NCBI GenBank assembly: GCA_022605405.1
Contig: JABYQQ010000018.1
Location: 992,001 to 1,056,000, forward strand
Reading direction: 5' to 3'
From: Earliella scabrosa
Taxonomy: Eukaryota > Basidiomycota > Agaricomycetes > Polyporales > Polyporaceae
DNA length: 64,000 nucleotides
The stretch's first letter is position 1, and every line of letters begins with the position of its first letter. The translations under genes were made by a program, and so were the position numbers. Below, one piece after another: positions 34,113 through 45,600 of this stretch. The notes under the pieces were generated by a model, which was not told the origin of the DNA, did not search any database, and saw only the letters and a program-made list of their open reading frames with translations.

Positions 34113-35644
34113 ATGACTCAACGTCTACTCGACACGCTCTCTCGCTGGAAGGCGCACAAGTTTCGCGACTCCGACGTCCCTTTCGACATTGCGGTCGATT
34201 CACTCGACAACGGCCCTCAGCTAATCGAAGCAAAGCGGACGGGCCCTGTGGAGTGGGGAGTGCGTCGTAGTATCTACCATACACCAGGGCTTGTTTGCTA
34301 ACGGAGGGGCGCTCTACAGATCTTCTTCGCTAATACCGACAGACCGGCTGTGTTCAGCTATGCTGCGGTGTTCGCGTCTGCTGACGACTATTTCACCGGT
34401 AACCTTGTGATGACCGGTACGCCAGAGCCACCCAATGGGGACATGACGAAAATGTGAGTCATTGTTCGGTGAATTTGTGCTCGCTGCGAATATTTGTCCC
34501 CTAGTCAGCGTCACGCAAATCACAAATGTTATTACGCGTATTCGTTCGATACGTCTCGCGACGACGGACTCTACGTGTACCAGAAGGTATTGTCTCCATG
34601 TGCCGATGCTTTCGCCCTTCACGCTGAAGCTGTGTCTCGCAGAAGCTGGAGTCCCATGTCCAGAAGGTCGACGGCTTCAATGCCGCTCATGTTGACCGCA
34701 GGGTGGGCGGCCGAGGACGCGAATGGGGCGTCAATTATCGATTCTGGATGCGGACACCCATGTTTCTTCGCCTTGAAGATGGACAGGTGAAGCCTCCGTG
34801 CCCGGGCTACTTGCACGAGTCGGTTCGCCGCGCTGACAAGGAATCGTGGATGTATCGAGCGAATCCGAATCGGCCTCGGATTCGATCCGTTGAGGGTGGG
34901 AGACTCCGCGACATCGCCCAGTCCACTCCAGACAAGCTGGAGTTCGGAGACATCGTTGCGATTACGTTCATGGTCACTTACGTCGAGGGCAAATTTGACT
35001 GGTATCCTCACTACCACCTACTCGACGTTGTTCGGGTTCAGCTCGCCCCGGTCGTTGAGACGCCCGATCCAGCCGCGTTTATCGCAATCAATCCTACGCT
35101 GGCCTTCCGCGCAGATCTGCAGGACGGAGAAATTGTTCATGGTGCGTGACGCCCTCCACCTAACCGCTTAACGTGCTAACGTATCCCTGCAGTCCCAGGC
35201 GTGGCGGAGACCGAGGACGACTCCCTGGTTCTTTCTGCAGCGGCCGATATTCTCCCGGATAATCAGTCCGACATCGTGCTCGGCGTATTCGGGGATCGTG
35301 ACAAGACTGCCTTAATGGCCGTCAATGGAACTGCGGATCCCGAGAAACGCGACGTGGACGAGGGCCTAGAGAGGCAGATGGTGCACGACGATGTACATGC
35401 AACCTCTCCTGCACTCGACTCCACTGGCATAGAAACCGCTGGTGGGACCGATGTGGAGATATCAACAGGTGATAGCTCCGATCTGACTGACGTGGGCGAG
35501 GAGAACTCGACCATTACCGAGCGCGGCGGACCAGCACGGCGGACGTCCGTGTTGCCGCGAGATACGCGGAAGAAGCGCACGACCGCTCGTGCTGCGAAGC
35601 GACGGCGGCAGCGTTCAGGTACAGAACCACCCATTGGATACTGA
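34113..35644 (+). CDS. Uncharacterised nuclear-type fungal protein
   Basis: Five exons close in phase: 34113-34259, 34320-34453, 34505-34586, 34643-35141, 35193-35644 (437 aa). It starts MTQRLLDTLSRWKAHKFRDS. The first two thirds look globular (FSYAAVFASADDYFTGNLVM, YYAYSFDTSRDDGLYVYQK, YRFWMRTPMFLRLEDG, then LEFGDIVAITFMVTYVEGKF and WYPHYHLLDVVRV). The last third is acidic and Ser/Thr-rich and ends in KKRTTARAAKRRRQR, a likely nuclear localisation signal. The GDIVAITFMVTYV..DWYP block resembles segments I recall from other uncharacterised polypore proteins. No enzyme motif, signal peptide or membrane segment is visible. Function unknown. Confidence 0.7.
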
Positions 35645-37739
35645 CGATATAAGTGATCCTTGTTCTTCGGAGGAGCGCTACTTGATTAATGTTGCGGGTC
35701 CGCTCACGATGACTAGGTGTATATTAGCCTGGATGGATCACGTTCGGCTTGTTTGCATTGTAGCTTGTGTTGGTTTTCAGAGATCATCGTCGACCCGGTC
35801 TATGCCCATTGTACGTATATAGTTTGATGGAAACGTGCTATGAGATATGCATCCTCTTTCATACCTTACTGGTCTGTCGTGCCGAGACCGATTGACGTGT
35901 GGTGTATTCTCGGTAGAATTGGTTCATACACTGCTGGTGGAAAAGCCCCGTGGAAATAGAATGAAATGCGCCACAGTTGTGCGGAAAGTGGGTGTTAGAA
36001 AACTTGTATATAATAACCAATCGATCGTTAGCGATAGGGACGTCGTGGTACTTCTAGCTACGCAGTCCACATGAATGAGGACATCGGTGAATGGAGCGAC
36101 CTCAAGAGACAAAGATATAGACACAGTTGTGCGGAAAGTGGGTGTTAGAAAATTTGTATATAATAACCAATCGATCATTAGCGATATGGACATCGTGGTA
36201 CTTCTAGCTACACAGTCCACATGAATGAGGACATCGGTGAATGCGGCGACCTCAAGAGACAAATATATAGACGATAACCATGCACAAAGCCAAGAAGGAA
36301 CCACTAGTTACTACGCATTCTGATCACGTCAGTCGCCAAAACAGTACGACGTGTCAGCGCTGCCATTGCGCGTGCTCAAGCTGCGTCGCTCGGCCTCGAT
36401 GTATCCATGCCTCCACTGAACGACCAGCGCGTGTCTTTTATACTTCCCGCCACACTTGTTGCATTTGGTGTTGGGACCATACGGACCCTAACGGTGACTA
36501 TGAGTATACCGAAGCGCGGAAGACGGGGCAGGCGTACTCGTCTATACACTAGCGAGCCGGTGATGCCGCAGGTACACGTTCTAGGAGGAAGTGTCTATAA
36601 CAAGTGTACTGTTCAGCATTCGGGACATTCATCGACCACGAATTCTCACGGGAAAGTCTGGGACAGCTGGCAATACCAGTTCCGGCGTTTTAAATGCTGC
36701 CCAGAATGCTAACGTTTTTCAGTGAACAGCCGGTCACATTCGCGGCGCCGTCGCTCACCCTCGTCGTCGGCAGGTGGGTACGTGAGTAGCAATGCGTTCA
36801 GTGCTAAGATACAGACCGTAGCGGTTGAAACTCAGCTGGAGAAAAAGAGATTCGTGAGAGGAGCGTACAATCGTCTTCGTTCTCCTCCACCACGGGCTGG
36901 ACTGGAATTCGCGAGGGTCAGGACAAGAAGATACGATCGTGCGTGGTACGTACCAGACTGCAGCAAGTTGCGCGGCCACGCGATTCGGGGTGCAGGGGCG
37001 TGAATGCGCCGCTCCTCATATGCATCGCCGGACTGGTGGCCGCGAGGCATGTGAGGCGAAGAGGTATGAGCATATCGGAGCGAGAATCGGCCATGTAGAC
37101 TTGTGGACGGTGCCTGGTATGCGGCACTAGGAAGTGCATCGGTTGACTGTAATGGAGGAGTCGCGTCTGGCACGGAGATATCCGCCCGAGTCATTGGAGG
37201 AGACCTCCCCGGGATTCGGACCACAATCCCATGGTGAACGTTTGCTCCTGGGAACAGAGGTGCTACTTGCTACGAGCGCGATGTCAGCATTTGGTGAGAT
37301 GTAAGGTAGCGCGCGGACATACGGTGTCGTCGCCATCAGGACCGGTGTGCACCGAATTACGATTGATGAGGGTACCGAAGAAATCGTTCTTTAGGGGGCG
37401 ACATTGGCATTTAGACGCCAAACGCCTTTTCGACCCCGTGGGAATATATTTCACATTCCGCTTACCTGTGGCTTTTGATGACATCAGCGCACATAACTGA
37501 TCACATAAGCCAAAGTAACAATTTTGCTTATACCCAAACCCTGTGATAGGGTTAAGGTGGGCGTTCTACCGGCGTTCGTAGGGTCTCCTGTGGCGCTCGT
37601 GTTACCGGAGTTGCTTACCTTCGGCTGTATACTTTCGCAATAGCTTTCAACCTTACTGTATATAGAGACGATGTTATGCTATATAGACTCGCGCTTGGGC
37701 TTGTGCTAAGGGTAGTCCGCTACTAGCAAACAGTACAGT
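35645..37739. other. Gene-poor region with a tandem duplication
   Basis: About 2.1 kb with no supported gene. It contains the 150-bp direct repeat at 35972-36271; the rest shows only short frames. Confidence 0.5.
35972..36271 (+). repeat. 150-bp tandem repeat, two copies
   Basis: Copies 35972-36121 and 36122-36271 differ at few positions. Since 150 is a multiple of three, the minus strand stays open through both and would encode a 50-residue repeat (LEVAAFTDVLIHVDCVARST), but there is no other sign that it is translated. Confidence 0.9.
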
Positions 37740-40327
37740 TCAGTCCGCATCAACGAGGTACTTCTCGCACTCGCGCATGAAGATTCTTGTGAACGGTAGC
37801 GTAAGACGATGTCCGCCGAGAACCGATCTCCACTTCTTCCCGTTATTCAGCGTGCCCCACCCAGATCTGATCTCTTTTTGTCGACTGCGAAACCACTCCT
37901 CATCCCACGCGCTCCAGATGCCATTGTTCATGCCTGAGTTGTACCAGTAATTCAGCCGGGGCCACCACGATGCATCCTCCGTCTGCCCGGCTTGTTCTGC
38001 AATCAGTAGTCAGCTGTTGTCTTCTCATAATCCACAAACCTTCTCTTACCAGTGTACATGCGATGCACCCCCATCAGTATGTCCTCCTCATCCCGGGTGA
38101 GAACATTGTCGACATAAAATACGTCGTTCTCACCGGCGACGATCGTACTGTGGTAGCGCGATTCCGTCGAGGGTCCGCTGAGAACGCTCTCCATTACGTC
38201 GTGCTTCAAGTCGGGATCGCATGCGAGGAATTCTCTGACCAGTCTCCAGGCAATTCCTCCCGCCATGAGTGCAGCGCGAATAGGACGACGGCGAATGATG
38301 TTCAGGACCTTCCGTTGGTAAACTTCGTAGTCCTTCTTGGTCATCTTGACGCCTTCTCGACGATAGCGAGGGAGTGCATACCGTCGGAGACTTGGATCTT
38401 CCTCCCGTTTCACAGCGTGATCCGCCAGCTGGAGAGTATGGAATGGCAATCCGACCTCACAGAGAGCTGCCGCGGCGTCGACATTGGTACTGATCGAATG
38501 GTTCCGAATGATGTACAACACCGTTGCCGCGTTCGTCCCGAGGATCCAATGTGGATCGCTGGGTCGCTGGGCTGCGAATTGTACGAAATACAGCTGGAAG
38601 TTCGCCAAAGTTGTCGCTGGCGCGAGCTGTATCCGCAAGCGACTTCTCCAGCTCAGCGGACGGTGAATGTAGTGGGCGGATTGCTGTGAAAGATCCCAGC
38701 AGTCACGCGTCGCGTCGCAGTAGGGGGTCTCAGCCAACATCGCGCCAATCCAACCTGCGCAAGTGCGAAGTAGGTCGCCGTCGTTGTGGAGATCCTCGCG
38801 CTTGAGTCCGAGCACCTTGTGAGCGGTTGCCTCGTACTTCTGGTAGTCCACGCCTGGAGCAGGATGCATCACGGCGTGCACACCGTAGTACGCGCTCACG
38901 ACGGACAGATCGTGGGTGAGCTCCACCGCAGGTACATTGAGGTGAGGGTACAGGTACTCCACATCCTCGGCGAAGCCTTCTTCGAGGAGCGGCCACTCAG
39001 AGTGGTTCCTCCAGGCAGCTGCTGAGACTTCGCTTTGCCCTTCGTTGATACCTGCCACTGGCTGTGGAATCAGGTCCCACTCGTTGAAGACGAAATTGAA
39101 GTATCGGCAGCGAGCGGGGTAGTGATCCCAAATGCCCGGCACGGCCTCGCTGTGCACCTCCAGGCGAATGTCGAAGTCCGCCCAACTGGGCTCTGTGTGG
39201 TAGCACTCGCCGATCTTGAGCCAGAGATATACCGGAACCCAGGGTGCGGGAGGTCCAGGCGAGATTGCAGCTCGCAGTCTCCTAATTCGCCGGTGACGTT
39301 CCGCGGTACTCTCGGTCGAAATTGCGTGGCGGCAGAGACTCTCCATGCGGCGGACAAACGCTTCAAAGCTCTCGCGCGGCATCTGAGAATGACCTCTGGG
39401 GATGTCGGCGCCGAGTCCTGCCCTGTACGGATGAATACGCTGCTCGCCGTGGTAGAACAGGGTATAATTGTTTGGGGCGGATTGTAGCGGCGGCGCTCTG
39501 TACGCTAGCTCCGCGTCCCGATCTCGCGGAGCAAATTCGCGCATGCGTGGTTCAGCTGCGCAAATCGCTTCGACGCGCGAGGGATCTTTCCACCGGACGA
39601 AGAGAGGAATGTAGTGTCTGCGAAGCACGGGCAGATGCGCGAGGCCAGGCCAGGTGGCTGCGTTGATGAATGCCCCCACGCGAAGCCCGTGCCCGAATTG
39701 CGAGATGATAGAGCTCTGCAAGGCGTCGATCCAGGACGCATCGACTCCCTGCCGTGCAAGCTCCGCTATCCACGCATGCTCGGGCTCCCCCGGTTTGCGC
39801 CAAACAGCGATAGCGAGGGAACACCGCGCTGCCAAAAACATGAACGCTTCCCGCGCGCGGTGTATCGCTCGTCGAGCGGCGTGCTCGGTGCTGTGCAGCT
39901 CGCGATATCTCGTGTCGATCGGCGGTCGCCAGTGAGGGAAGGGGCGCAGGTTGATGTATTCTCGGTCTCGGCTGGCAGCAGTGAGGAGTATGTCGCTGAC
40001 GAAGTGCAGGCCCTTCTCGAGACGTGTCCAACTTTTTCTTGTCTCGAGCTCAAGACCCCACTCAACGCTGTATTCGCGGGGATATCTCGTCGGCGTGAAC
40101 TCCGAGAACGTACGCCCCAATCGACTGAGTAGGACGTCGTTCGGCGCCGCACCGCGTAACAGATAAGGGGCCTCGGGCACTTCTGTCCCTAGTCCTTGCG
40201 GTCGCTGCATGTCGGACCAGCTTTTCGTTTCGTCGACGTTCACCGCGATGCCCGCAGGGATTTGAATTGCATTGGGGACGTTCGTGACTGTGTACAGCGT
40301 CCTATCTATATCTGTGAAAGAATACAT
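37740..40327 (-). CDS. Large uncharacterised basidiomycete protein (844 aa)
   Basis: Two exons, 40327-38050 and 37996-37740, join in phase across a 53-bp GT-AG intron. The start MYSFTDIDRTLYTVTNVPNA is preceded by no longer frame. The protein is soluble, rich in Trp, Arg and Pro, with no signal peptide, membrane helix or enzyme motif that I recognise. It includes WRPPIDTRYRELH, WRKPGEPEHAWIAELARQGV, GAFINAATWP, VPVYLWLKIGECYHTEP, WILGTNAATVLYIIRN and a C-terminal WWPRLNYWYNSGMNNGIWSA. Proteins of this architecture are, as I recall, widespread in multiple copies in Agaricomycetes without an assigned function. It stands alone on its strand here. Confidence 0.75.
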
Positions 40328-40946
40328 GTGTTCCCGCCTATGTTGGATGTCAACGGCGGTGCGACCGTCATCAAAGATTGGTCTGCCCTACCATTGCTCT
40401 GTGCGGTCCATCTTCGTCGTTGTGATCGTTCTGGGGCGTTCTGACGTTGCTCAGTATTCTACTCGAACAGCGTGCGCCGTGCTTGTAAGACCTACCTGCT
40501 TGCGCGACTTCTAGTCAAGAGTGGGGGCGTAGATCCTACCTTTTGCAATCAACGTGGGGACTCGACTGCATTTGTCAGTCCAATTACCTTTTTGGGGGTT
40601 CTTTCCTTATGCTAAGACTGCATATATCTCCGCGGCGGACAGGGTTCTATTCATTCCAATTATACATGAGTACTTATAAAATTGTATCTAACTTGTCCGA
40701 TTAACCTGACTTGAGGTGCGCGTTCTCTGGGTCTCCGAGATCGCACGAGTTCTTGAGCTTGAGGACTCCAATAGACACGTTCTATAGCCGTACAACGTAC
40801 TATACAACGTGTCTGGGAGTGGCGAAGGGCGAGGGGCGACGGAGACGGCGAGGGGAAACGCGCGCGGCACGGAGGGGTTGGAAACGAGGGCCAAGGAACA
40901 CGGGGGGAAGGTGCAGAGTGGCGGCGCGGCAAGCGGTGGCGGGGGC

Positions 40947-41114
40947 GACGACGACGAGAGGGGTGGCGACGGCGACGAGAGGGGTGGCGACGGCGACGAG
41001 AGGGGTGGCGACGGCGGCGAGAGGGGTGTCGACGACGACGAGAGGGGTGGCGACGGCGACGAGAGGGGTGGCGGCGACGAGGAGAGGGGTGGCGGCGACG
41101 AGGAGAGGTGTGGC
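40947..41114 (+). repeat. 21-bp minisatellite, eight units
   Basis: Eight near-identical units of GACGACGAGAGGGGTGGC type with GGC/GAC variation. The array is open in several frames, which creates spurious long ORFs on both strands. Confidence 0.9.
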
Positions 41115-41193
41115 GGCAACGTGGGAGGTGGTGGAACGAGGAAGAGAAGTGGAGACGCCCGAATGCTGTGCTCCGCGTATCAAATCGGAGTTT

Positions 41194-41312
41194 CGGCAAA
41201 TGCCGAGGCGCGCACGGACCAAGCGCACGGACCGAGCGCGCACGGACCAAGCGCGCACGGACCGGCTCGTGGTCCGTGCGCGCTTGGTCCGTGCGCGCCT
41301 CGGAGTTTGCCG
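41194..41312. repeat. Inverted repeat with GCGCACGGACC motifs
   Basis: The two arms (41194-41226 and 41280-41312) are inverted copies differing at two positions, and the interior holds further direct and inverted copies of GCGCACGGACC. The repeat ends 6 bp before a TATA run. Confidence 0.85.
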
Positions 41313-41317
41313 GAGCC

Positions 41318-41328
41318 CTATATATATC
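41318..41328 (+). promoter_or_regulatory. TATA box beside the inverted repeat
   Basis: CTATATATATC followed by a CT-rich leader-like stretch (41355-41390). No gene start can be assigned downstream: the first ATG (41503) is inside a minisatellite. Confidence 0.4.
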
Positions 41329-41506
41329 CGCGCTGCACAGCTTTGCGCACTTCATCTCTTCTTCCTCTTCTTCCATCATCCCCTTCGACACGCGTCGGGT
41401 ACGTTGTACGGCCCGAGGCGTCCGCGCCACCGACGGAAGGCCTCGTCGTCCTCAAGACCTTTGCGAGGTACGTAAGTCCCCAGTTATCTCCTTCGCGCCA
41501 GCATGC

Positions 41507-41790
41507 GGGTGTGTGCGTGCGTGTGTGCGGGTGCGTGCGCGCGAGTATGTGCGCGCGCGTGTGCGTGCGGGTGTGTGCGTGTGCGTGCGCGCGAGTATGT
41601 GCGCGCGCGTGTGCGTGTGCGTGCGGGTGTGTGCGCGCGAGTATGTGCGCGCGCGTGTGCGTGTGCGTGCGGGTGTGTGCGGGTGCGTGCGCGTGTGCGT
41701 GCGGGTGCGGGTGCGTGCGCGTGGGTGGGTGCAGGCGTAGGCGTGGGCGTGGGCGTGGGCGTGGGTGGGTGCGCGCTGAGGCCCGCCGGT
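41507..41790 (+). repeat. GTGCG-type low-complexity minisatellite
   Basis: Alternating GT/GC-rich repeats built from GTGCGTGCGGGTGTGTGCGC and GCGAGTATGTGCGCGC units, turning into GTGGGC repeats at the end. Purine-pyrimidine alternation makes it a candidate Z-DNA tract. Confidence 0.9.
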
Positions 41791-42406
41791 TACGTACTCG
41801 GGGATGGCGCCTGCTGATTGGACAGGAGGAGGTGTTGGAGTCCATACGTACCTTGTACCAGTCCCAACGAATGCATATTTGTCCTTTAGCTGGAGCGTTT
41901 GGGGGTACGAACCGTTGTTATAAACCAAAGGTATCCGCGTTTGCCAGAGCGGAAATAGCGGCGACCGCGCACGATGTCATCCGCCTCCAACGGCTTTGGC
42001 GCAGGGCTGAGACTGCAAAAGGCAGGGGTCCGAGCCTATTCAGCAACCGGTGAGTCATCAGTGTCGTTGCTCGACGGGGGCGCCGTATGGTACTCACGCC
42101 TTCTATCATCATCTGACATAGACGATCCGCCGCCGCCGCATCCTATGACGGCTCCAACGCGTCGTCTGGAGCTTGGCCGGACGGTTTGCAACCTACCCCC
42201 GGAATTTGCGACCCAAGTCTATCGCGCCGTCTTCCTGAACGAGTGATCTATGAGGGCGCGGTTGCGCAAAAGGTACGTACGACCCCATTATGTCCCAAAG
42301 TCTCGCCCCAGGCCCCACCCCTGCACCGCCATGAGCCCGCACGGTCTTCTGTGGCGGCCCCGGTGACGTTGGAGCACCATGCTATACGCCACGGTCGGCC
42401 GATAGT

Positions 42407-42452
42407 CCGATTTGAAGCGGCCTCGCTCGCGAGCGAGGCCGCTTCAAATCGG
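42407..42452. repeat. 46-bp perfect palindrome
   Basis: Two 23-bp arms (42407-42429, 42430-42452) are exact reverse complements with no spacer, centred on CTCG|CGAG. It lies 190 bp before the ATG of the TET/JBP-like gene. Confidence 0.95.
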
Positions 42453-42641
42453 CTTTGCGTCCGAGGGGGAGGCCTCCTGCGAGATACAGTTAGGCGTCCA
42501 GCATTGGAACACTACTTATAGCTTTCTGCGCGTAGTTTGCGCTCTCCATCCCCATCCCCATCCCCGTCTACGTCTTGGTCTCCCTTCTTTCTCCGGCGCC
42601 GCTTTCTATCCTCTCTCAACGAGCAACTATCAGCCTTCTTC

Positions 42642-45600
42642 ATGGACGCCCAGTTTCCCAGTGAGTTCATGCCTGCACCGGCCCCTCTAGCCGTCGCGTT
42701 GCCTGACCCTATCTGCCGTCAGACGTTCCTCTGCCCCCTGGAGCTCGTCTCCTTCATGTTCCCAGTCGCGCAGGGCCGCTTCCGCGATTCCACGTCCTGA
42801 AGAGCCACTCGAAGGTGAAGAAGGGGTGGCTCGGCAAGCATGGACGCATCCTCCTCTACCTCCAGGACACAAGTCTCGAGGCCATGGACAAATTCTACAA
42901 GTTCGTCGCCCAATTGCGGTTCCCCAAAGGTAACAAGGAAGCTATCCTCGCCGCTGGTAAGCGTTCCACTAAATGTCAAAGTCCTACCTGACCGTCATTC
43001 ATAGGTTTCGTCATCTTGCACCCTGGGGACCACATCCTGTGTCGCAACATCCACGGCTCCAAGCAAGAGGAGGACGATGTGCTCCAGATGTGGGTTACCG
43101 CCAAGTGAGTCAATCTCTCCCGTCTCCTGACGCCATCCTGATTCATTTGGGCAGCGGTATCATAACGGCGGACTTCCGTAAGCAAATGAAGCAAGCTCGT
43201 GATAACGCCCTCGGGCCCCGAGAGGAGCGCTCTGCCACCAAACCCACGAAAGTCGATGGCGAATACGATGGCGGCGCGGCGTTCGAGCGCGACGACTCCG
43301 CCTTGAACGTCCGCAACGCCCCCCGTTGCTACACTCTGGCGCAGTCCTATCAAGTACAGAGGAACATCGTCGGGCCGGCAGCCGGGGCGAAGATCAGCAT
43401 GGGTGACCCTCCCTCCGACCATCTGCTGCTCCGCAAGGAGATATTGGAGGTGCGTACATCCTGTCCTACTCAACCCCGCCGTCTCATAGGCGTTAGGCCG
43501 CCGCCCCGCTTGCCATCGCGGCGCTGGAATCTTCCCCCCCGGAGTTCGCTACCGCCATGCGCCGGCAAGCTGACGTCACCAATCTTCCTCGCGTCGGCTT
43601 CGACGGCAACTATGCATTCCCTACCTTCCAGGCGAACTTCGCTGCCACGCAGGAAGCCGACGAGGACGCCCGTAAGTCTCTTGGACGCTGTTGAACTTCG
43701 CAGAAACTTATTAGCGTCCCCAGTCGCTCGCATGCAAGCCGATTTTGGTTCGTTTGGCGGCAAACACATCGACGAACATGACTGCGAAGGGGGAATCACG
43801 TCGATGATCACGTACAGCGACCTCGACGAGGACGACGATCCTGGGTATTTCATAGTCGGTGATCTCGGAGTGGCTGTTTGTATGTGGCCTGTATCAATTT
43901 GTACCGAGCTGAATTGACGCAATGCAGTATTGGAGGACCTCATTATCATCAACTTCTGCGGGTTGCGGTTTCATGGCGGTTACCCGCCCACGGCTGCTCC
44001 CGGCAAGAAGCCCAAACCCTGGTCATATCGCTTCACCGTCGTGTGCTACCCTCCGCGCGCCATGATGAATGGATCCGGCATTATCAGCTTCGCGGTTCTG
44101 CCGGGCAATAAGGTCTTTCAAATGCCGCCGGAATTCATTGACCCCAAGTGCGCTTTGTCATACAGCTCGCAGTTGATTGAATAGCCTGATCTTCTGATAG
44201 GATGGATGAACGACCAGTTGAAACGAACGTGGCAAATTGGGTGGGCTCGGGCATGTATCTCACTTCGCCCGCCTCCTTTCTTCGTTTCTATCATCGAGGC
44301 ATGTGCCAGATTGCACACCACTTCAGCCGGCAAATCGGGGATGGCGCGAAGATTGAGATCGACTATCGCAAGTTTGCGGAGTGCTTCACGATGGTCGACA
44401 AGCATGGTACGCGACACCAGGCTGAGTTCTGGGAGCTGCATCCGGGCTCTACCGCAACATCAACCGAGTTTGGTTGCACTCGCAAAGAAGCGGCCGAACT
44501 ATGGGACGTCTGGAACGACGACCGCAGCTTATACCTTCCGTACTCCGCTCATCAGAAGGTTGTCAAACTTGGTACGAATCATCGCGTCATACCGCGATGG
44601 CATTCTGACCCGCCATTTTCAGCTGCTCAGCAACAAGAAGGCTCAAGCAAGCGCAAAGGCAAACGGAAACAGACACATGACGATGATCCTCAGGCCGATG
44701 AGACGGTTCCCAGTGAGTACTCCGTTCGCTACTCGTTTGGCGTCGCAGTGCTGAGAGTCTATCTCGCGCAGAGCCGAAGAAGCAGAAAACGCAAGGGGCG
44801 AAGAAGACTGCTAAACGCCGTGCTTCTTCGCAACGCCCGGGGCACGACGTCGAGTCGCCAGCAGTAGAGGCCTACGCCGCAGACGATGAGCAAGAAGGTA
44901 CGCCGCTCTCATGTTTTCATACGTGAACGTATTCTGAGTCTATGGGGTCTTTTGGTTTAGGCACTGGATCTCTGACGTCCGCCCGGACATCTGCTGGGGA
45001 GAGGGAACGGCTCCGCTTCGGCGCGCCAGCCCCGAGGCTGAGTCGGTGGCTACGCGGAGAACCCCCTTTGACATTCCGCCGTCCTAACTCCGTCTATGGG
45101 CTTCGATTACGTACAAGTTAGTGACCGATCTGTTTGTATGCGCTGTTGGTTAACCCACAGCGCCCAGTTGATGACGAATCGTCCGGCGACGACTTTTACG
45201 CGCCAGCTTTGTATGTGTCTGAAAATAACGACCCTCCGCAAAGCAAATTCGACTATGCGAAGGATGGGACACCAGAGAGCGGTGCGTGCGGGTATTATCC
45301 ATCGCTTTCTCGTGTTAATGCATTATGCATCCAGACCAATCCAACGTTCCGCCCGGCGCAGACGGTCCTACCGAAGTAGAATCCGATGGGGACGTTCTAA
45401 TGATGGATTCCGCTACACCAGCGAGCGGCCTACCTCGTGCGTCTCCGCCGTTTACCAAGCGGGTTAGCCCTTGACGTTGGCCCACAGCATTCCAGGCTGT
45501 CTTGAATCTGTTTGCACTCAGTCACCTCAAGGCAGAGCGCGATCGGTTCAGGCGTATCGCGCGCGCTGCATTTCGCAGCTCAGCTCCGCCCGAACAAGCC

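Larger units (their letters stand above)
40328..42641. other. Repeat-rich upstream region of TET/JBP block
   Basis: 2.3 kb with minisatellites, an inverted repeat next to a TATA box, and a long palindrome (listed separately). A long open frame here only reflects triplet-multiple repeats. A frame at 41974-42246 (90 aa, MSSASNGFGAGLRLQ) has no support beyond being open. Confidence 0.5.

Noticed and set aside
40809..42053. 414-aa open frame across the minisatellites, plus long antisense frames in the same place
   Set aside because: The length comes from 21-bp and GT/GC repeats that are open in several frames at once; composition is pure repeat and no splice or start context supports it.
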